From Vibrio sp. HI00D65 (GTDB taxonomy: Bacteria > Pseudomonadota > Gammaproteobacteria > Enterobacterales > Vibrionaceae): a stretch of DNA of 64,000 nucleotides. Positions 1 to 8,829 of this stretch are shown here, piece by piece (position 1 is the stretch's first letter; the number at the start of each line of letters is the position of its first letter). The translations under genes were made by a program, and so were the position numbers. Below the pieces are notes generated by a model, which saw only the letters and a list, made by a program, of their open reading frames with translations, was not told the DNA's origin and ran no database searches. Location: contig NZ_LWEH01000150.1 of assembly GCF_001635455.1 (NCBI RefSeq), positions 1 through 64,000 on the forward strand. Reading direction: 5' to 3'.

Positions 1-69
1 TCCATTGAACGTGCCGCCATCTGCGCCATTGTTCCAAACAATGGCGCAGATGGCGGCACGTTCAATGGA
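1..69. repeat. Perfect 31-bp inverted repeat at window start
   Basis: Bases 1-31 are the exact reverse complement of bases 39-69, with a 7-base loop (32-38). The right arm encodes plausible adhesin sequence (NNGADGGTFNGNP). The left arm read in the same frame gives SIERAAICAIVP, which does not look like this protein. The left arm is most simply a fold-back artefact at a contig end, though a genuine hairpin cannot be excluded. Confidence 0.9.
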
Positions 70-1395
70 AACCCTACCTATGAGTGGCAATTAGATCCAA
101 GCCAGTTGGATAACTTAGTGATTATGCCGCCAAGAGATTTCAGTGGTGATATGAATCTGGTACTTGAGGCAATCACTCAAGAAATCGGCACCACTGAAAT
201 CCGCTATACCGAATCTGACTTTACCGTTGGTGTGAACCCTATTGGTGATAAGGTGGAATTCTTCGACTTACCTGGACAGATGACAGGCACTGAAGATGAA
301 GGCATTGTTATTCCACTTGATGCGAATAGTTTCGAGACCAACAGTGATGAGTTCTTATTAATTACAGTCACGGTGAATGGGACTTCGGACCCTTCGGGTT
401 TAACTGGGCTTGATAGAATTCGCATTGGTTCTGAAACAAGCTCTTTCACTAATGTTGGCGGCATTATACAAGCTTCGATCCTCGTTAAAGCAAGTTCTGT
501 TGATGAGCTTGAGTTCTTTGCTGGCGATGCTTGGGGCAACCTCGATATTACGATCACAGGTCAAACGGTTGACCAAAATACGGTGCTTGGTAATTTGGTC
601 ACAGATACTGGCGCACCAAGTTCACAAGATATGACATTGGTGATTACACCAGAGCCCGATGCTCCGTTGCTAAGCCTTGAATACCCATCAATTGTCGCTG
701 AAGCGAGTGGCACGATTCCTCTTGGTTTAGACCTTTCTCTCGTCAACCCTGCCTATTCTGAGGAGGGTTTTATTACCATCTACGATATTCCTGCAGGTTT
801 AACTTTCTCGCATGGATCTATGGTTGATGGTCAGTATGTCGTGGAACTAGCGGATGTGCCGAATCTAGCGATTACAGGGGGCTATAACAGTGGTGATCAA
901 TTTGATCTAACGATTGAGCCATCAGCAGAAATCGGTAATAACCAAGCGGTTGGTCTCCCACAAACCGTATCGGTTGAATTTGTAGCTGAAGGTGACTCTA
1001 CGATTAACGCAACAAACGACAATGATTTGCTAATTGGTGGTACAGGCTCGGATAGTTTTGTATTTGAATCTTCAGGTTTAGGTAGCGCTGATGCGCCGAG
1101 CTTCGATGTGGTTCAAGATTTTGATGCCTCACCAGACACGGATGCGATTGATTTGTCAGGTATCCTGGGTGGCTTAGGTATCGCGACTGGCATTGTTGCG
1201 ACACTGTACCTCGATCTAGAAGAATCAACGGAAGGCGTAACGATTTCTATCAAGGCCAATGGAGACGATGACGTCCAACAAAATATCTTACTAGCCGATG
1301 TTACGTATGATGATTTGTATCAGGGTGATAGTAGCAGTGCATTAGAAGCACAAATTTTACAAAAACTGATAGAAGACAATAATTTAACGCTGTAA
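1..1395 (+). CDS. RTX-type giant adhesin, C-terminal part (5' end outside window)
   Basis: The frame is open from base 1, so this is the 3' end of a longer gene; residues before about base 32 are doubtful because of the terminal fold-back. The visible part holds beta-rich, Asp/Gly/Thr-rich repeat material. It is followed by an RTX-like nonapeptide patch (GGTGSDSFVFES, around base 1040) and an acidic, Leu/Ile-rich type I secretion tail (DFDASPDTDAIDLSGIL ... LLADVTYDDLY). That tail arrangement is typical of vibrio type I-secreted adhesins of the VCA0849/LapA kind. The secretion apparatus follows after 34 bases, supporting the assignment. The full protein should be exported in one step to the cell surface and mediate adhesion or biofilm formation. 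TTG at 106 is an internal codon, not a start. Confidence 0.85.
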   Translation, partial: SIERAAICAIVPNNGADGGTFNGNPTYEWQLDPSQLDNLVIMPPRDFSGDMNLVLEAITQEIGTTEIRYTESDFTVGVNPIGDKVEFFDLPGQMTGTEDEGIVIPLDANSFETNSDEFLLITVTVNGTSDPSGLTGLDRIRIGSETSSFTNVGGIIQASILVKASSVDELEFFAGDAWGNLDITITGQTVDQNTVLGNLVTDTGAPSSQDMTLVITPEPDAPLLSLEYPSIVAEASGTIPLGLDLSLVNPAYSEEGFITIYDIPAGLTFSHGSMVDGQYVVELADVPNLAITGGYNSGDQFDLTIEPSAEIGNNQAVGLPQTVSVEFVAEGDSTINATNDNDLLIGGTGSDSFVFESSGLGSADAPSFDVVQDFDASPDTDAIDLSGILGGLGIATGIVATLYLDLEESTEGVTISIKANGDDDVQQNILLADVTYDDLYQGDSSSALEAQILQKLIEDNNLTL

Positions 1396-1429
1396 GTTAG
1401 ATGTACAGTCTATAAAAGGAAGTTTTAGA

Positions 1430-3589
1430 TTGGTAGAACAAAAAGACAGCTGGCTAGGTTGTGTGGAGTGGTTATGCGAGCATTTTAGTGTGCGTAGCCA
1501 CCCGTCCAAAATAGTGTCTGGCCTACCTTTAGACCAAGGAAGGCTTAATGAGTCACTTTTCCCAAGAGCGATTGAGAAATCAGGCTTGACTCTGAGTCAT
1601 GTAAAAAAAGAGTTGCTGACTCAATGTCAGTTTCCGGTTGTTGCTGTGGAATCAGCGACAGGATGCCCAGTTGTTGTTACCCAAGGCGCTGGTGATGACT
1701 TTGAGGTTTTAGATTGTGAATCTAATTCTAGCCAGACTATCTCGTTAAAAGAGTTGGTCGCACAAGTCGAAGCTTATGTTTGGCAAGTTGGCGCTCAAGC
1801 TCTTGATGATGCTCGTGTTCAATCGCACGAACGCAGTGACAGTAAATCAAACACGCGCTGGTTGTGGCGAGTAGTTAAAGAAGTGAAACCTTGGTACCGA
1901 GACTTGTTTATCGCTTCGTTCTTGATCAACGTATTGGCGCTAGTCGTTCCACTCTTTACCATGAACGTGTATGACCGTGTTGTACCAAACCAAGCATTCA
2001 ACACGCTTTGGGTACTGGCCGCAGGCGTTGGTATTGTCGTTATTTTTGATTGGGTATTGAGAAGCTCACGAAGCTCTGTGACTGATATGGCTGGGCGCTA
2101 TATAGACAACAAGCTGTCTTCTCAGTTGTTCTCAAAAGTTCTCGGTATGAAACTCGAAAACCGGCCGCAATCGGTAGGTGCATTCGCAAGGCAGCTTCAA
2201 GACTTCGATAGCGTAAAAGATTTCTTCACTTCCATTTCTTTGGTAACGCTGGTCGATTTACCGTTTACTTTGCTGTTCCTTTTGCTCATCGGTTGGCTCG
2301 GCGGTGCGATGATGTTCATTCCGGTTACTATCATGCTGGTGCTGATCGTGCTCAGTATTGCCATGAAGGGCAAAGTAGAAAAAACGTTTGATGAAACCGC
2401 ACGTCTCTCGACACAAAGACAAGCACAGTTGTTCGATAGTTTAACAACACTTCCTGATATCAAGCAGAACAACGCGGAAGGCATTACTCAAAAGCGTTGG
2501 GAGCAGACGATCTCTTCGCTATCTCAATGGCAGACTCAGTCTCGTCATTACTCCAACATCGTGACGCATTCCATTCAATCCAGTCAGCAGATTGTCACCA
2601 TCACGCTGATCATCTTCGGTGTTTATCAGATCTCTGAAGGCCTATTGAGCATGGGTGGCTTGATAGCTGTGGTGATGTTGAGTGGCAGAGCCGCGAGTTC
2701 GGTCAATCAACTTTCTCTTCTCATGTTGAGATTTCAGCAAACCCGTTCGGCGGTTGAAGGCTTGAACCAGATTATGGAGTTGCCTCAAGAAGAGTCGAAA
2801 CACCAAGTGATAGACAAGGGCGACTTTGATGGTGGGGTGAGGCTTGATGAAGTGACATTCTCTTATCCAGAAACGCAAAGCCCAGTATTGAAGGACATAT
2901 CATTAGAGATCAAACCCGGTGAGCGAGTTGGTGTGATTGGTGCTGCAGGTGCCGGAAAAACCACATTATTATCGATTGTGGCTCGCCAGTATCTACCCAC
3001 GACAGGGCAAGCGTTCTATCAAGAAATTGATGGACAGCTTTGGCCGACCAGTGTCTTACGAAGTGGTATGGGTTGGGTAGGGCAAAACACTAACCTTATT
3101 TTTGGTAGCGTGTACGACAACGTGACCCTGGGGGCGACCAACGTTGACGAAGAAAAATTAAGACTTGTACTACAGCAATCGGGCTTGAACGGCTATATGG
3201 GACGTTTAAGCAATGGCTTAGAAACGCCAGTGGGCGAAGGCGGTCGACTGCTCTCTGGTGGTCAACGTCAAGCTGTCGCGATTGCAAGAGCACTGTACCG
3301 CTCTCCAAAGCTTTTGATTATGGATGAACCAACCAGCGCGCTAGATAACCAAGCTGAAATACAGTTCTTCAATGCACTGCAAAGTATGCCGAGAGAAACG
3401 TCTATGCTGATTAGCTCGCACAAATCTTCCTTCTTGATGATGTGTGACCGTGTGATTGTGTTGGACAAAGGTCAGATAGTCGCTGAAGGTGAGCCTAAAG
3501 ATATTCTATCGCTACAGAAGAAAAGTGTCCCTAAGGGGGCGAGCCGCTTTAAGACGGTTTCAGTGGTGAAAGGAGGTCGTCATCAGTAA
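1430..3589 (+). CDS. Type I secretion ABC transporter/ATPase, LapB/LssB type
   Basis: 719-aa inner-membrane exporter of the type I system, expected to pump the upstream adhesin. Residues 1-130 form a C39-peptidase-like domain with no recognisable catalytic Cys/His pair, as usual in transporters of RTX adhesins. Residues about 150-440 are the transmembrane domain. The C-terminus is the ABC ATPase: Walker A GAAGAGKTT near 504, signature LLSGGQRQAVAIA near 607, Walker B LLIMDEPTSALD near 629. The start is TTG, chosen because AAAAGGAAG lies at a good distance upstream (1413-1421) and no ATG or GTG fits. It lies 34 bases after the adhesin stop. Confidence 0.93.
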   Translation: MVEQKDSWLGCVEWLCEHFSVRSHPSKIVSGLPLDQGRLNESLFPRAIEKSGLTLSHVKKELLTQCQFPVVAVESATGCPVVVTQGAGDDFEVLDCESNSSQTISLKELVAQVEAYVWQVGAQALDDARVQSHERSDSKSNTRWLWRVVKEVKPWYRDLFIASFLINVLALVVPLFTMNVYDRVVPNQAFNTLWVLAAGVGIVVIFDWVLRSSRSSVTDMAGRYIDNKLSSQLFSKVLGMKLENRPQSVGAFARQLQDFDSVKDFFTSISLVTLVDLPFTLLFLLLIGWLGGAMMFIPVTIMLVLIVLSIAMKGKVEKTFDETARLSTQRQAQLFDSLTTLPDIKQNNAEGITQKRWEQTISSLSQWQTQSRHYSNIVTHSIQSSQQIVTITLIIFGVYQISEGLLSMGGLIAVVMLSGRAASSVNQLSLLMLRFQQTRSAVEGLNQIMELPQEESKHQVIDKGDFDGGVRLDEVTFSYPETQSPVLKDISLEIKPGERVGVIGAAGAGKTTLLSIVARQYLPTTGQAFYQEIDGQLWPTSVLRSGMGWVGQNTNLIFGSVYDNVTLGATNVDEEKLRLVLQQSGLNGYMGRLSNGLETPVGEGGRLLSGGQRQAVAIARALYRSPKLLIMDEPTSALDNQAEIQFFNALQSMPRETSMLISSHKSSFLMMCDRVIVLDKGQIVAEGEPKDILSLQKKSVPKGASRFKTVSVVKGGRHQ

Positions 3590-4907
3590 CGATATTCAAT
3601 GGACCAATAATCACTTAGCGTTTCGTTCTCGTAAGCTGATTTGGTTAAGCGCACTGTTGATCGTGTCGATTATCGGTTGGGCGACGTGGGCAACTCTTGA
3701 AGAAGTGGTGATTGGCGAGGGCAAAGTGGTGCCTAGCCTTTCCGTACAAACGATTCAGAGCTTAGAAGGTGGCTTGGTTCAAGAGATCATGGTGCGACAA
3801 GGTCAATCTGTGGTGAAAGGTCAGCCTCTGGCGAAATTAGAAGACACGCGTTTTAAAGCAGCATTTTTAGAGTCGGCTCAACAAGCGGATACCTTACTGG
3901 CTCAGCAGTTACGGTTGAGAGCTGAACTCTCAACCGTGATGTTAAACAATGATGCTAAAGAGTGGTATGAGCGAGTGGTATTGGTGCCACAAGACATTGT
4001 TGTTGATGTATCAAGCCACCCTGCATTAATGAATGCCAAAGCGAACTATCTTGAGCGTTTGGGGCAATTAAAGTCGGAGTTGGAAGAGGCGGCACTGCGT
4101 ATTGAGCAACAAGCTCAGGCTCGTGTTGATACGCTTAATAACATTCAGACTCTTGAGAGCAGCTTAGATATCGTGATTCGAGAGCGCAACATGCTCAAAG
4201 ATGTGGTGGCCAGCGGTGCGGTTGCTGAAGTTGAATTATTAAAATTGAATCGCGACGTAGTAAAGCTCAAAGGTGATATTGCAAGTTCAAGAGTGGCAGC
4301 TCAGAAACAGATGGCGGCGTACTCAGAATCTATTGCCGATCACCGCAGCATCGCATTGGATTTTAGAACCAAGGTGCAAGGTCAGCTTAACGAAGTAACC
4401 AGCAAAATCGCGCAGCTAAACGAAAGCCAACAGGCAATCGCCGACCAACTGAAGCGAACGGAAATTGTAGCGCCTGTCGACGGTACGGTGAAAGAGATCT
4501 TTGTTCGCACCATCGGTGGTGTTGTCCGCCCTGGTGAGCCGATTATTGAGCTGATCCCATCCAACAGTCAGCTGATTGTGGAAGCTAAGATCTCCCCGCA
4601 AGACATTGCATTTGTTCATAAGGGGTTAGACGCCACGATCAAGTTCTCGGCTTACGACTTTGTGATTTATGGCGGGCTAAAAGGTGAGGTGACTTACGTG
4701 AGTGCCGATGCCTTGCAAACTGAAGACGGCAACGCGTATTACCGAGCCCATATTCAATTAAACGAAGACCAGCAACAAAACTCTGCCTTTAGCATTATCC
4801 CAGGGATGCAAGTGGCGGTTGATATTTTAACAGGTGAAAAAACAGTATTGAGTTATTGGTTGAAACCTATTTTACGAGCTAAGGAAAACTCACTTCGCGA
4901 GCGATGA
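3582..4907 (+). CDS. Type I secretion membrane fusion protein, HlyD/LapC family
   Basis: Periplasmic adaptor linking the ABC exporter to the outer-membrane channel. An N-terminal membrane helix (LIWLSALLIVSIIGW) is followed by a biotinyl-lipoyl-like segment, a long coiled coil (about residues 95-255), the return lipoyl half (IVAPVDGTVKEI) and a C-terminal beta domain. The start is a problem. The only conventional in-frame start, TTG 3657, lies inside the membrane helix and has no ribosome site. Upstream the frame reads ISNDIQWTNNHLAFRSRK and begins at ATC 3582, five bases after a strong AGGAGG (3571-3576). I therefore place the start at the ATC; a sequence error in an original ATG is also possible. 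Confidence 0.85.
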   Translation: MSNDIQWTNNHLAFRSRKLIWLSALLIVSIIGWATWATLEEVVIGEGKVVPSLSVQTIQSLEGGLVQEIMVRQGQSVVKGQPLAKLEDTRFKAAFLESAQQADTLLAQQLRLRAELSTVMLNNDAKEWYERVVLVPQDIVVDVSSHPALMNAKANYLERLGQLKSELEEAALRIEQQAQARVDTLNNIQTLESSLDIVIRERNMLKDVVASGAVAEVELLKLNRDVVKLKGDIASSRVAAQKQMAAYSESIADHRSIALDFRTKVQGQLNEVTSKIAQLNESQQAIADQLKRTEIVAPVDGTVKEIFVRTIGGVVRPGEPIIELIPSNSQLIVEAKISPQDIAFVHKGLDATIKFSAYDFVIYGGLKGEVTYVSADALQTEDGNAYYRAHIQLNEDQQQNSAFSIIPGMQVAVDILTGEKTVLSYWLKPILRAKENSLRER

Positions 4908-4940
4908 AGTGCGTCAAGCGTAAATATAAAAGGAAGTGTA

Positions 4941-6254
4941 ATGCATTCAAAATTCTTACTCTCTTCTTGCTTACTAATGAGCGGGCTTTCTCAAGCAGCC
5001 TCATTAGAAGAGTCAGTGGCATTTGCCATTGACTATAGTCCAGAGATATTGGCGCAGTACTCCAGATACCAATCGGTAATACGAGACGGAGATGCGGCGA
5101 GTGGCTTGTATATGCCACAAGTCAATTTATATGCAGCAGCGGGTTATGAAGAGACTCGCTATAACAGTGGCAGTAAGCTTGATACCGACGACCGAGGCCT
5201 AACACGAACAGAAATTGGCGTCAAAGTCTCTCAGCTACTGTTCGATGGTTTCAAAACGACCTCGAATGTCGACCGTTTAACTTACGAAGCGGAAGCGGAG
5301 CGTTTGACGCTGATTTCTCGTGCTGAAAATGTGTCACTGGATGTGGTTCGAAACTACCTTGATATCTTGAAAGCTGAGACGCTTCTGGAGCTGTCTAAAC
5401 GTAATGTAAAAGAGCACCAAGAGATCTATCAAGATATCCAAGATAAAAAGAGCAAAGGCTTAAGCAGTAATTCAGACTTAGCTCAGATCTCGGCTCGTGT
5501 CGCGACGGCACAATCTTCATTGATCGCGGCTCAGAACAACCTGTTTGATTTGCAAACCCATTACCTACGATTAGTGGGTAAGCCGGCGGTGAACTTGGTG
5601 TATCCACGTTTTGATTACGCTCTGTTACCAAGTTCTGCTGAAGTAGCGCTTGAACAGGCGGTAGAGAATCACCCTGAAATCAAAGCTTCTTTGCTTGATA
5701 TCGATGCCGCTCGTAAAGAGATGCGTAGAGAGAAAGGCGATTACTATCCAGAGGTTAAATTAGAGCTTCACGCGAATAAGAACGACAACGTCTCGAACCC
5801 TCCTGGTGGCGTCGACGAAGATGCGCGAATCATGCTGACCATGGATTACGATCTGTTTAATGGCTTTTCTACCGATTCACGTGTCGAATCATCAGCGTGG
5901 CGTGTAGAAGAGGCTAGAGCGATTCGAGTCAGAACTGAGCGCGAAGTAAAAGAGGGGACTCAACTCGCTTGGAACGCTTACAAAATGCTTGAACAGCAAA
6001 AGTTATTGCTTCAACAGAACGTGGATGCTGCCAAGATAGCCGAACTAGGTTATATCCAGCAATTTAATGTTGGAAGACGAAGCCTACTGGATGTTCTCGA
6101 TGCCAAGGTTGAGGTTTTCTTAGCTCGACGAAACTTCATCAGCACAGAATACGATCAGACATTGGCAGCATACCGAGTATTAAACGCGATGGGCATGTTG
6201 ACCTACGCATTGAGGGTTGAACATCCTGAAGAGTGGCAAGGGGAGAACAAGTAA
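4941..6254 (+). CDS. TolC-family outer membrane protein of the type I system
   Basis: 437 aa with signal peptide (MHSKFLLSSCLLMSGLSQAAS) and the two repeated outer-membrane-efflux halves: long helical segments separated by short beta-barrel strands. The family forms trimeric channel-tunnels; here it should be the LapE/AggA-like exit for the adhesin, judging by position right after the HlyD gene (33-base gap). ATG is preceded by AAGGAAGTG. The stop overlaps the next start (TAATG at 6252-6256), indicating translational coupling. Confidence 0.92.
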   Translation: MHSKFLLSSCLLMSGLSQAASLEESVAFAIDYSPEILAQYSRYQSVIRDGDAASGLYMPQVNLYAAAGYEETRYNSGSKLDTDDRGLTRTEIGVKVSQLLFDGFKTTSNVDRLTYEAEAERLTLISRAENVSLDVVRNYLDILKAETLLELSKRNVKEHQEIYQDIQDKKSKGLSSNSDLAQISARVATAQSSLIAAQNNLFDLQTHYLRLVGKPAVNLVYPRFDYALLPSSAEVALEQAVENHPEIKASLLDIDAARKEMRREKGDYYPEVKLELHANKNDNVSNPPGGVDEDARIMLTMDYDLFNGFSTDSRVESSAWRVEEARAIRVRTEREVKEGTQLAWNAYKMLEQQKLLLQQNVDAAKIAELGYIQQFNVGRRSLLDVLDAKVEVFLARRNFISTEYDQTLAAYRVLNAMGMLTYALRVEHPEEWQGENK

Positions 6255-6892
6255 TGAAACATATTAAACTCGCACTACTTAGTTCTATTTTGCTAATGGG
6301 CTGTGCTGAAACGCCAGACATCACCATGACTCGTCACCAAATCGATGATTTAGCGGATAATGACCGTGATGGTGTCATTAACCAGCGAGACCTGTGCGCG
6401 GACACACCTGAAGGCGTAACTGTTGATATTAAAGGGTGTGCGAACTGGACGATTGTAGAGAACGTTGAAGTACTCAGCGTAGCATTTGATTTCGATAAGT
6501 ACGACCTTAAACCAGAGCATACAGCGGTGTTGAATGAGTTAGTTCGTTTGCTTGGTGAGCAACCGGATGCTTCAGTAACCTTGGTGGGCGATACTAGCTC
6601 AGAGGGTACCAACACTTACAACAAGGCATTGGCTAAGAAAAGAACGGGCGTAATCCGAGACGCACTGATCGACCGCGGAATCGATAGTAAGCGTATCTTT
6701 GAGCAAGAATTTACTCAGATAACCAGCCTAACTCAGCATCTTCACAAGCGTAAACGTAGAACCATTGCTGTGTTAAAAACCGAGAGTATGGAAGTGAACC
6801 CATCTTGGAATATTTTTACTTCAGAGATGCAGCTAGACAGTAACAGTGACGTTGGATCTAAGATAATGATTGACCCGGAAGGAGGCCAGTAA
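6254..6892 (+). CDS. OmpA-family lipoprotein
   Basis: 212 aa starting at the ATG that overlaps the upstream stop (TAATG); a longer reading from GTG 6233 would bury the signal peptide. The N-terminus is a lipoprotein signal with lipobox LLMGC (Cys about 17). Then comes an acidic thrombospondin-3-like Ca2+ repeat (DNDRDGVINQRDLC) and an OmpA C-terminal peptidoglycan-binding domain (VAFDFDKYDLKPEH ... KRTGVIRDALIDRGID). It should be anchored in the outer membrane and bind the cell wall. Its place within the type I secretion operon suggests that it stabilises the secretion channel or the adhesin; this is inference. Confidence 0.88.
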   Translation: MKHIKLALLSSILLMGCAETPDITMTRHQIDDLADNDRDGVINQRDLCADTPEGVTVDIKGCANWTIVENVEVLSVAFDFDKYDLKPEHTAVLNELVRLLGEQPDASVTLVGDTSSEGTNTYNKALAKKRTGVIRDALIDRGIDSKRIFEQEFTQITSLTQHLHKRKRRTIAVLKTESMEVNPSWNIFTSEMQLDSNSDVGSKIMIDPEGGQ

Positions 6893-7836
6893 TGAAGAGT
6901 CTATCGAATAAATCTGGCTTATTACTTACCACTATACTGGTCTTTATCTCACCAGTAACATTGGCGAATGACGTTACTGAGATCGGCTTAGTCGCCATTG
7001 AGCCTAATATGGAAGCCTTGGTTGAAGACTTGCTTAAGAGTCAAGAGATCGACTTGGAGCTTTTGTTAAGCGACAGCGTGCCAGAGCAAATGATCATGCA
7101 GCGTTCACGTGTGGGTATTACTGCGAAAAAGTGGACCGACAAAGAGATGGCAAGGTTTGATATGCGCTACGGCTACAGGCCGACAGAGCTATTGTTTACC
7201 GCCGATGTGATTGCAATTCTGGCCAATGAGGATAACCCTGCCACATCTATTACAGTCGCTGAACTTATCGATGTGTTTGGATGCTCAAATGATCCTAAGC
7301 ACCCTAAATGGTCGCCAACTAGTGATGCTCGTAACGGCGAAAGCCTAGACACCCATATGCTGCCTTTCGCCATTAACCATAACCTGAAAGGGCATACTAC
7401 CTTTTCCAGTTGGGTTGAGTGTGGAGCGGATGGAGAATATGCACATACTCAGTTCCTATCGGACTTACCACATCTTATAAACAAGATTGAAGACGAAGAG
7501 GCGGCGATTGGTTACACCGTATACTCGGATCAAATCTCTGATGTGAAATGGCTGAGCGTTGTCGATAACTTAGGGGTTAATTATGACCTTAACAAAGAGA
7601 CAATCCTCTCTGGGCGTTACCCATTAGCGACTGTGTATTACATGTATTTGAACATCCCAGCCCACCGTAAAGGGTTTACTGAACAAGAGAAATTCTTTAT
7701 CGGCCTAACGCTTTCTGAAGACCATCAAGAAGTCCTAAACCAGTACGGCTTCATCAGCTTACCGCCAGAAGCGATTCAACGTAACAAAGTGAGATTGTCG
7801 CTTGAAGAACCTGCAATTGAAGGTGGATATAAGTAA
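6892..7836 (+). CDS. Periplasmic binding-protein-like protein (PstS-like fold) of the adhesin operon
   Basis: 314 aa with a cleavable signal peptide (ends ...SPVTLAND). The body resembles PstS/PBP-type solute-binding proteins: a conserved-looking stretch about residues 95-130 (ELLFTADVIAILANEDNP, then ITVAELIDVFGC) and a C-terminal stretch with RYPLATVYYMYLN. No transporter genes are adjacent. It is translationally coupled to the OmpA lipoprotein gene (TAATG at 6890-6894) and is the last gene before a terminator. A role in adhesin secretion or surface sensing rather than nutrient uptake is inferred from context only. Confidence 0.7.
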   Translation: MKSLSNKSGLLLTTILVFISPVTLANDVTEIGLVAIEPNMEALVEDLLKSQEIDLELLLSDSVPEQMIMQRSRVGITAKKWTDKEMARFDMRYGYRPTELLFTADVIAILANEDNPATSITVAELIDVFGCSNDPKHPKWSPTSDARNGESLDTHMLPFAINHNLKGHTTFSSWVECGADGEYAHTQFLSDLPHLINKIEDEEAAIGYTVYSDQISDVKWLSVVDNLGVNYDLNKETILSGRYPLATVYYMYLNIPAHRKGFTEQEKFFIGLTLSEDHQEVLNQYGFISLPPEAIQRNKVRLSLEEPAIEGGYK

Positions 7837-7937
7837 TTGGTATGGCAATCTCCAACATTGCTGGCAGAGTGATATCCTTACTTTCGTAATGGTTCTCAAC
7901 GTGACGGATTACGTTATTCGGCGATGAATTTACCTAG

Positions 7938-7960
7938 CGGGCATGTATGCCCGTTTTTTT
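7938..7960 (+). terminator. Rho-independent terminator of the adhesin/secretion operon
   Basis: Arms CGGGCA and TGCCCG around a short loop, followed by seven T. It lies 100 bases after the last gene of the operon. Confidence 0.85.
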
Positions 7961-8045
7961 CGCCTAAAATTTGTGGCTGTACAGGTTGTAGGTTGATTGG
8001 TTACGTATAATGAGTCACGTCTAGTGATTTGAATAAGCAACATTA

Positions 8046-8612
8046 ATGAAACGTCTTTGTGCCCTAATCGTACTATTAGCTTTCAATATCCTCTCTTTCT
8101 CCGTTCAAGCGAGTGAAAGCTGGTGGCTGCGAACCGTGTTTAACACGAGCCACGCTCAGCCTAGTTCCCAACACTATATTAACGACATCGATTTAATGGA
8201 TTGTGGCGAAGTCGAAGGCATTCAGCTGTGTAGTGACCTAACGCAGTACTACGATCTTGATGTGTATGTAGAGTTGGACTTAAGAGCATCAAGTGTCGAA
8301 GCTGTTCGTTTCACACTGCCATATTCCAAATTAAGTCATACCAAACTTCAAGCATACCTGCGCCAAGACGGCTTTGCGCTCAGCTCAATTCGTATTGGGG
8401 AAGATGAGTTCGATGTTGTGACCCAACTTGAACACGCGGAAAGGGAGGGAGTAAGTGCTGACATAGTGGACAAGCAGTTAATAGAGTTTATGAATGGATC
8501 GCACGACTCTTCAGAGCAAATAAGCCGATGGAATGTCCCGAATGTTGACTCTCCTTGGATCGTTCTCACTAGTGACGGAGACAATTTGACCGTGGAACTT
8601 AATCGCTTTTAA
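8046..8612 (+). CDS. Exported protein of unknown function
   Basis: 188 aa with a clear signal peptide (MKRLCALIVLLAFNILSFSVQAS). The mature part is acidic, with two Cys (DCGEVEGIQLC, about 57-66) that could form a disulfide, and no motif I recognise. It stands alone: the adhesin operon terminator lies upstream and a 217-base gap follows. Probably periplasmic. I can assign no family. Confidence 0.7.
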   Translation: MKRLCALIVLLAFNILSFSVQASESWWLRTVFNTSHAQPSSQHYINDIDLMDCGEVEGIQLCSDLTQYYDLDVYVELDLRASSVEAVRFTLPYSKLSHTKLQAYLRQDGFALSSIRIGEDEFDVVTQLEHAEREGVSADIVDKQLIEFMNGSHDSSEQISRWNVPNVDSPWIVLTSDGDNLTVELNRF

Positions 8613-8829
8613 TCACTCAAATTTATAGAAAGTGTTATTTTTCATTTGAGTAAACCACCTTTTTCGTAGAACGCCTGAGAGCCAGACGGCAAGCTATTAT
8701 TGATTTGAGTGTTCGTTTTTCTGTTGCTCTCACAGTTTTAGCAAGCGTTTACCTTTGCCATTTGTTAAACGTTGAGACGTCGGTAAAACGAGCATAGGAT
8801 ACGCTCAGTATTGATAAAGGAGACAACCC

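Noticed and set aside
3657..3659. TTG as start of the HlyD-type gene
   Set aside because: It lies inside the membrane helix and lacks a ribosome site, while AGGAGG and a natural N-terminus lie upstream.
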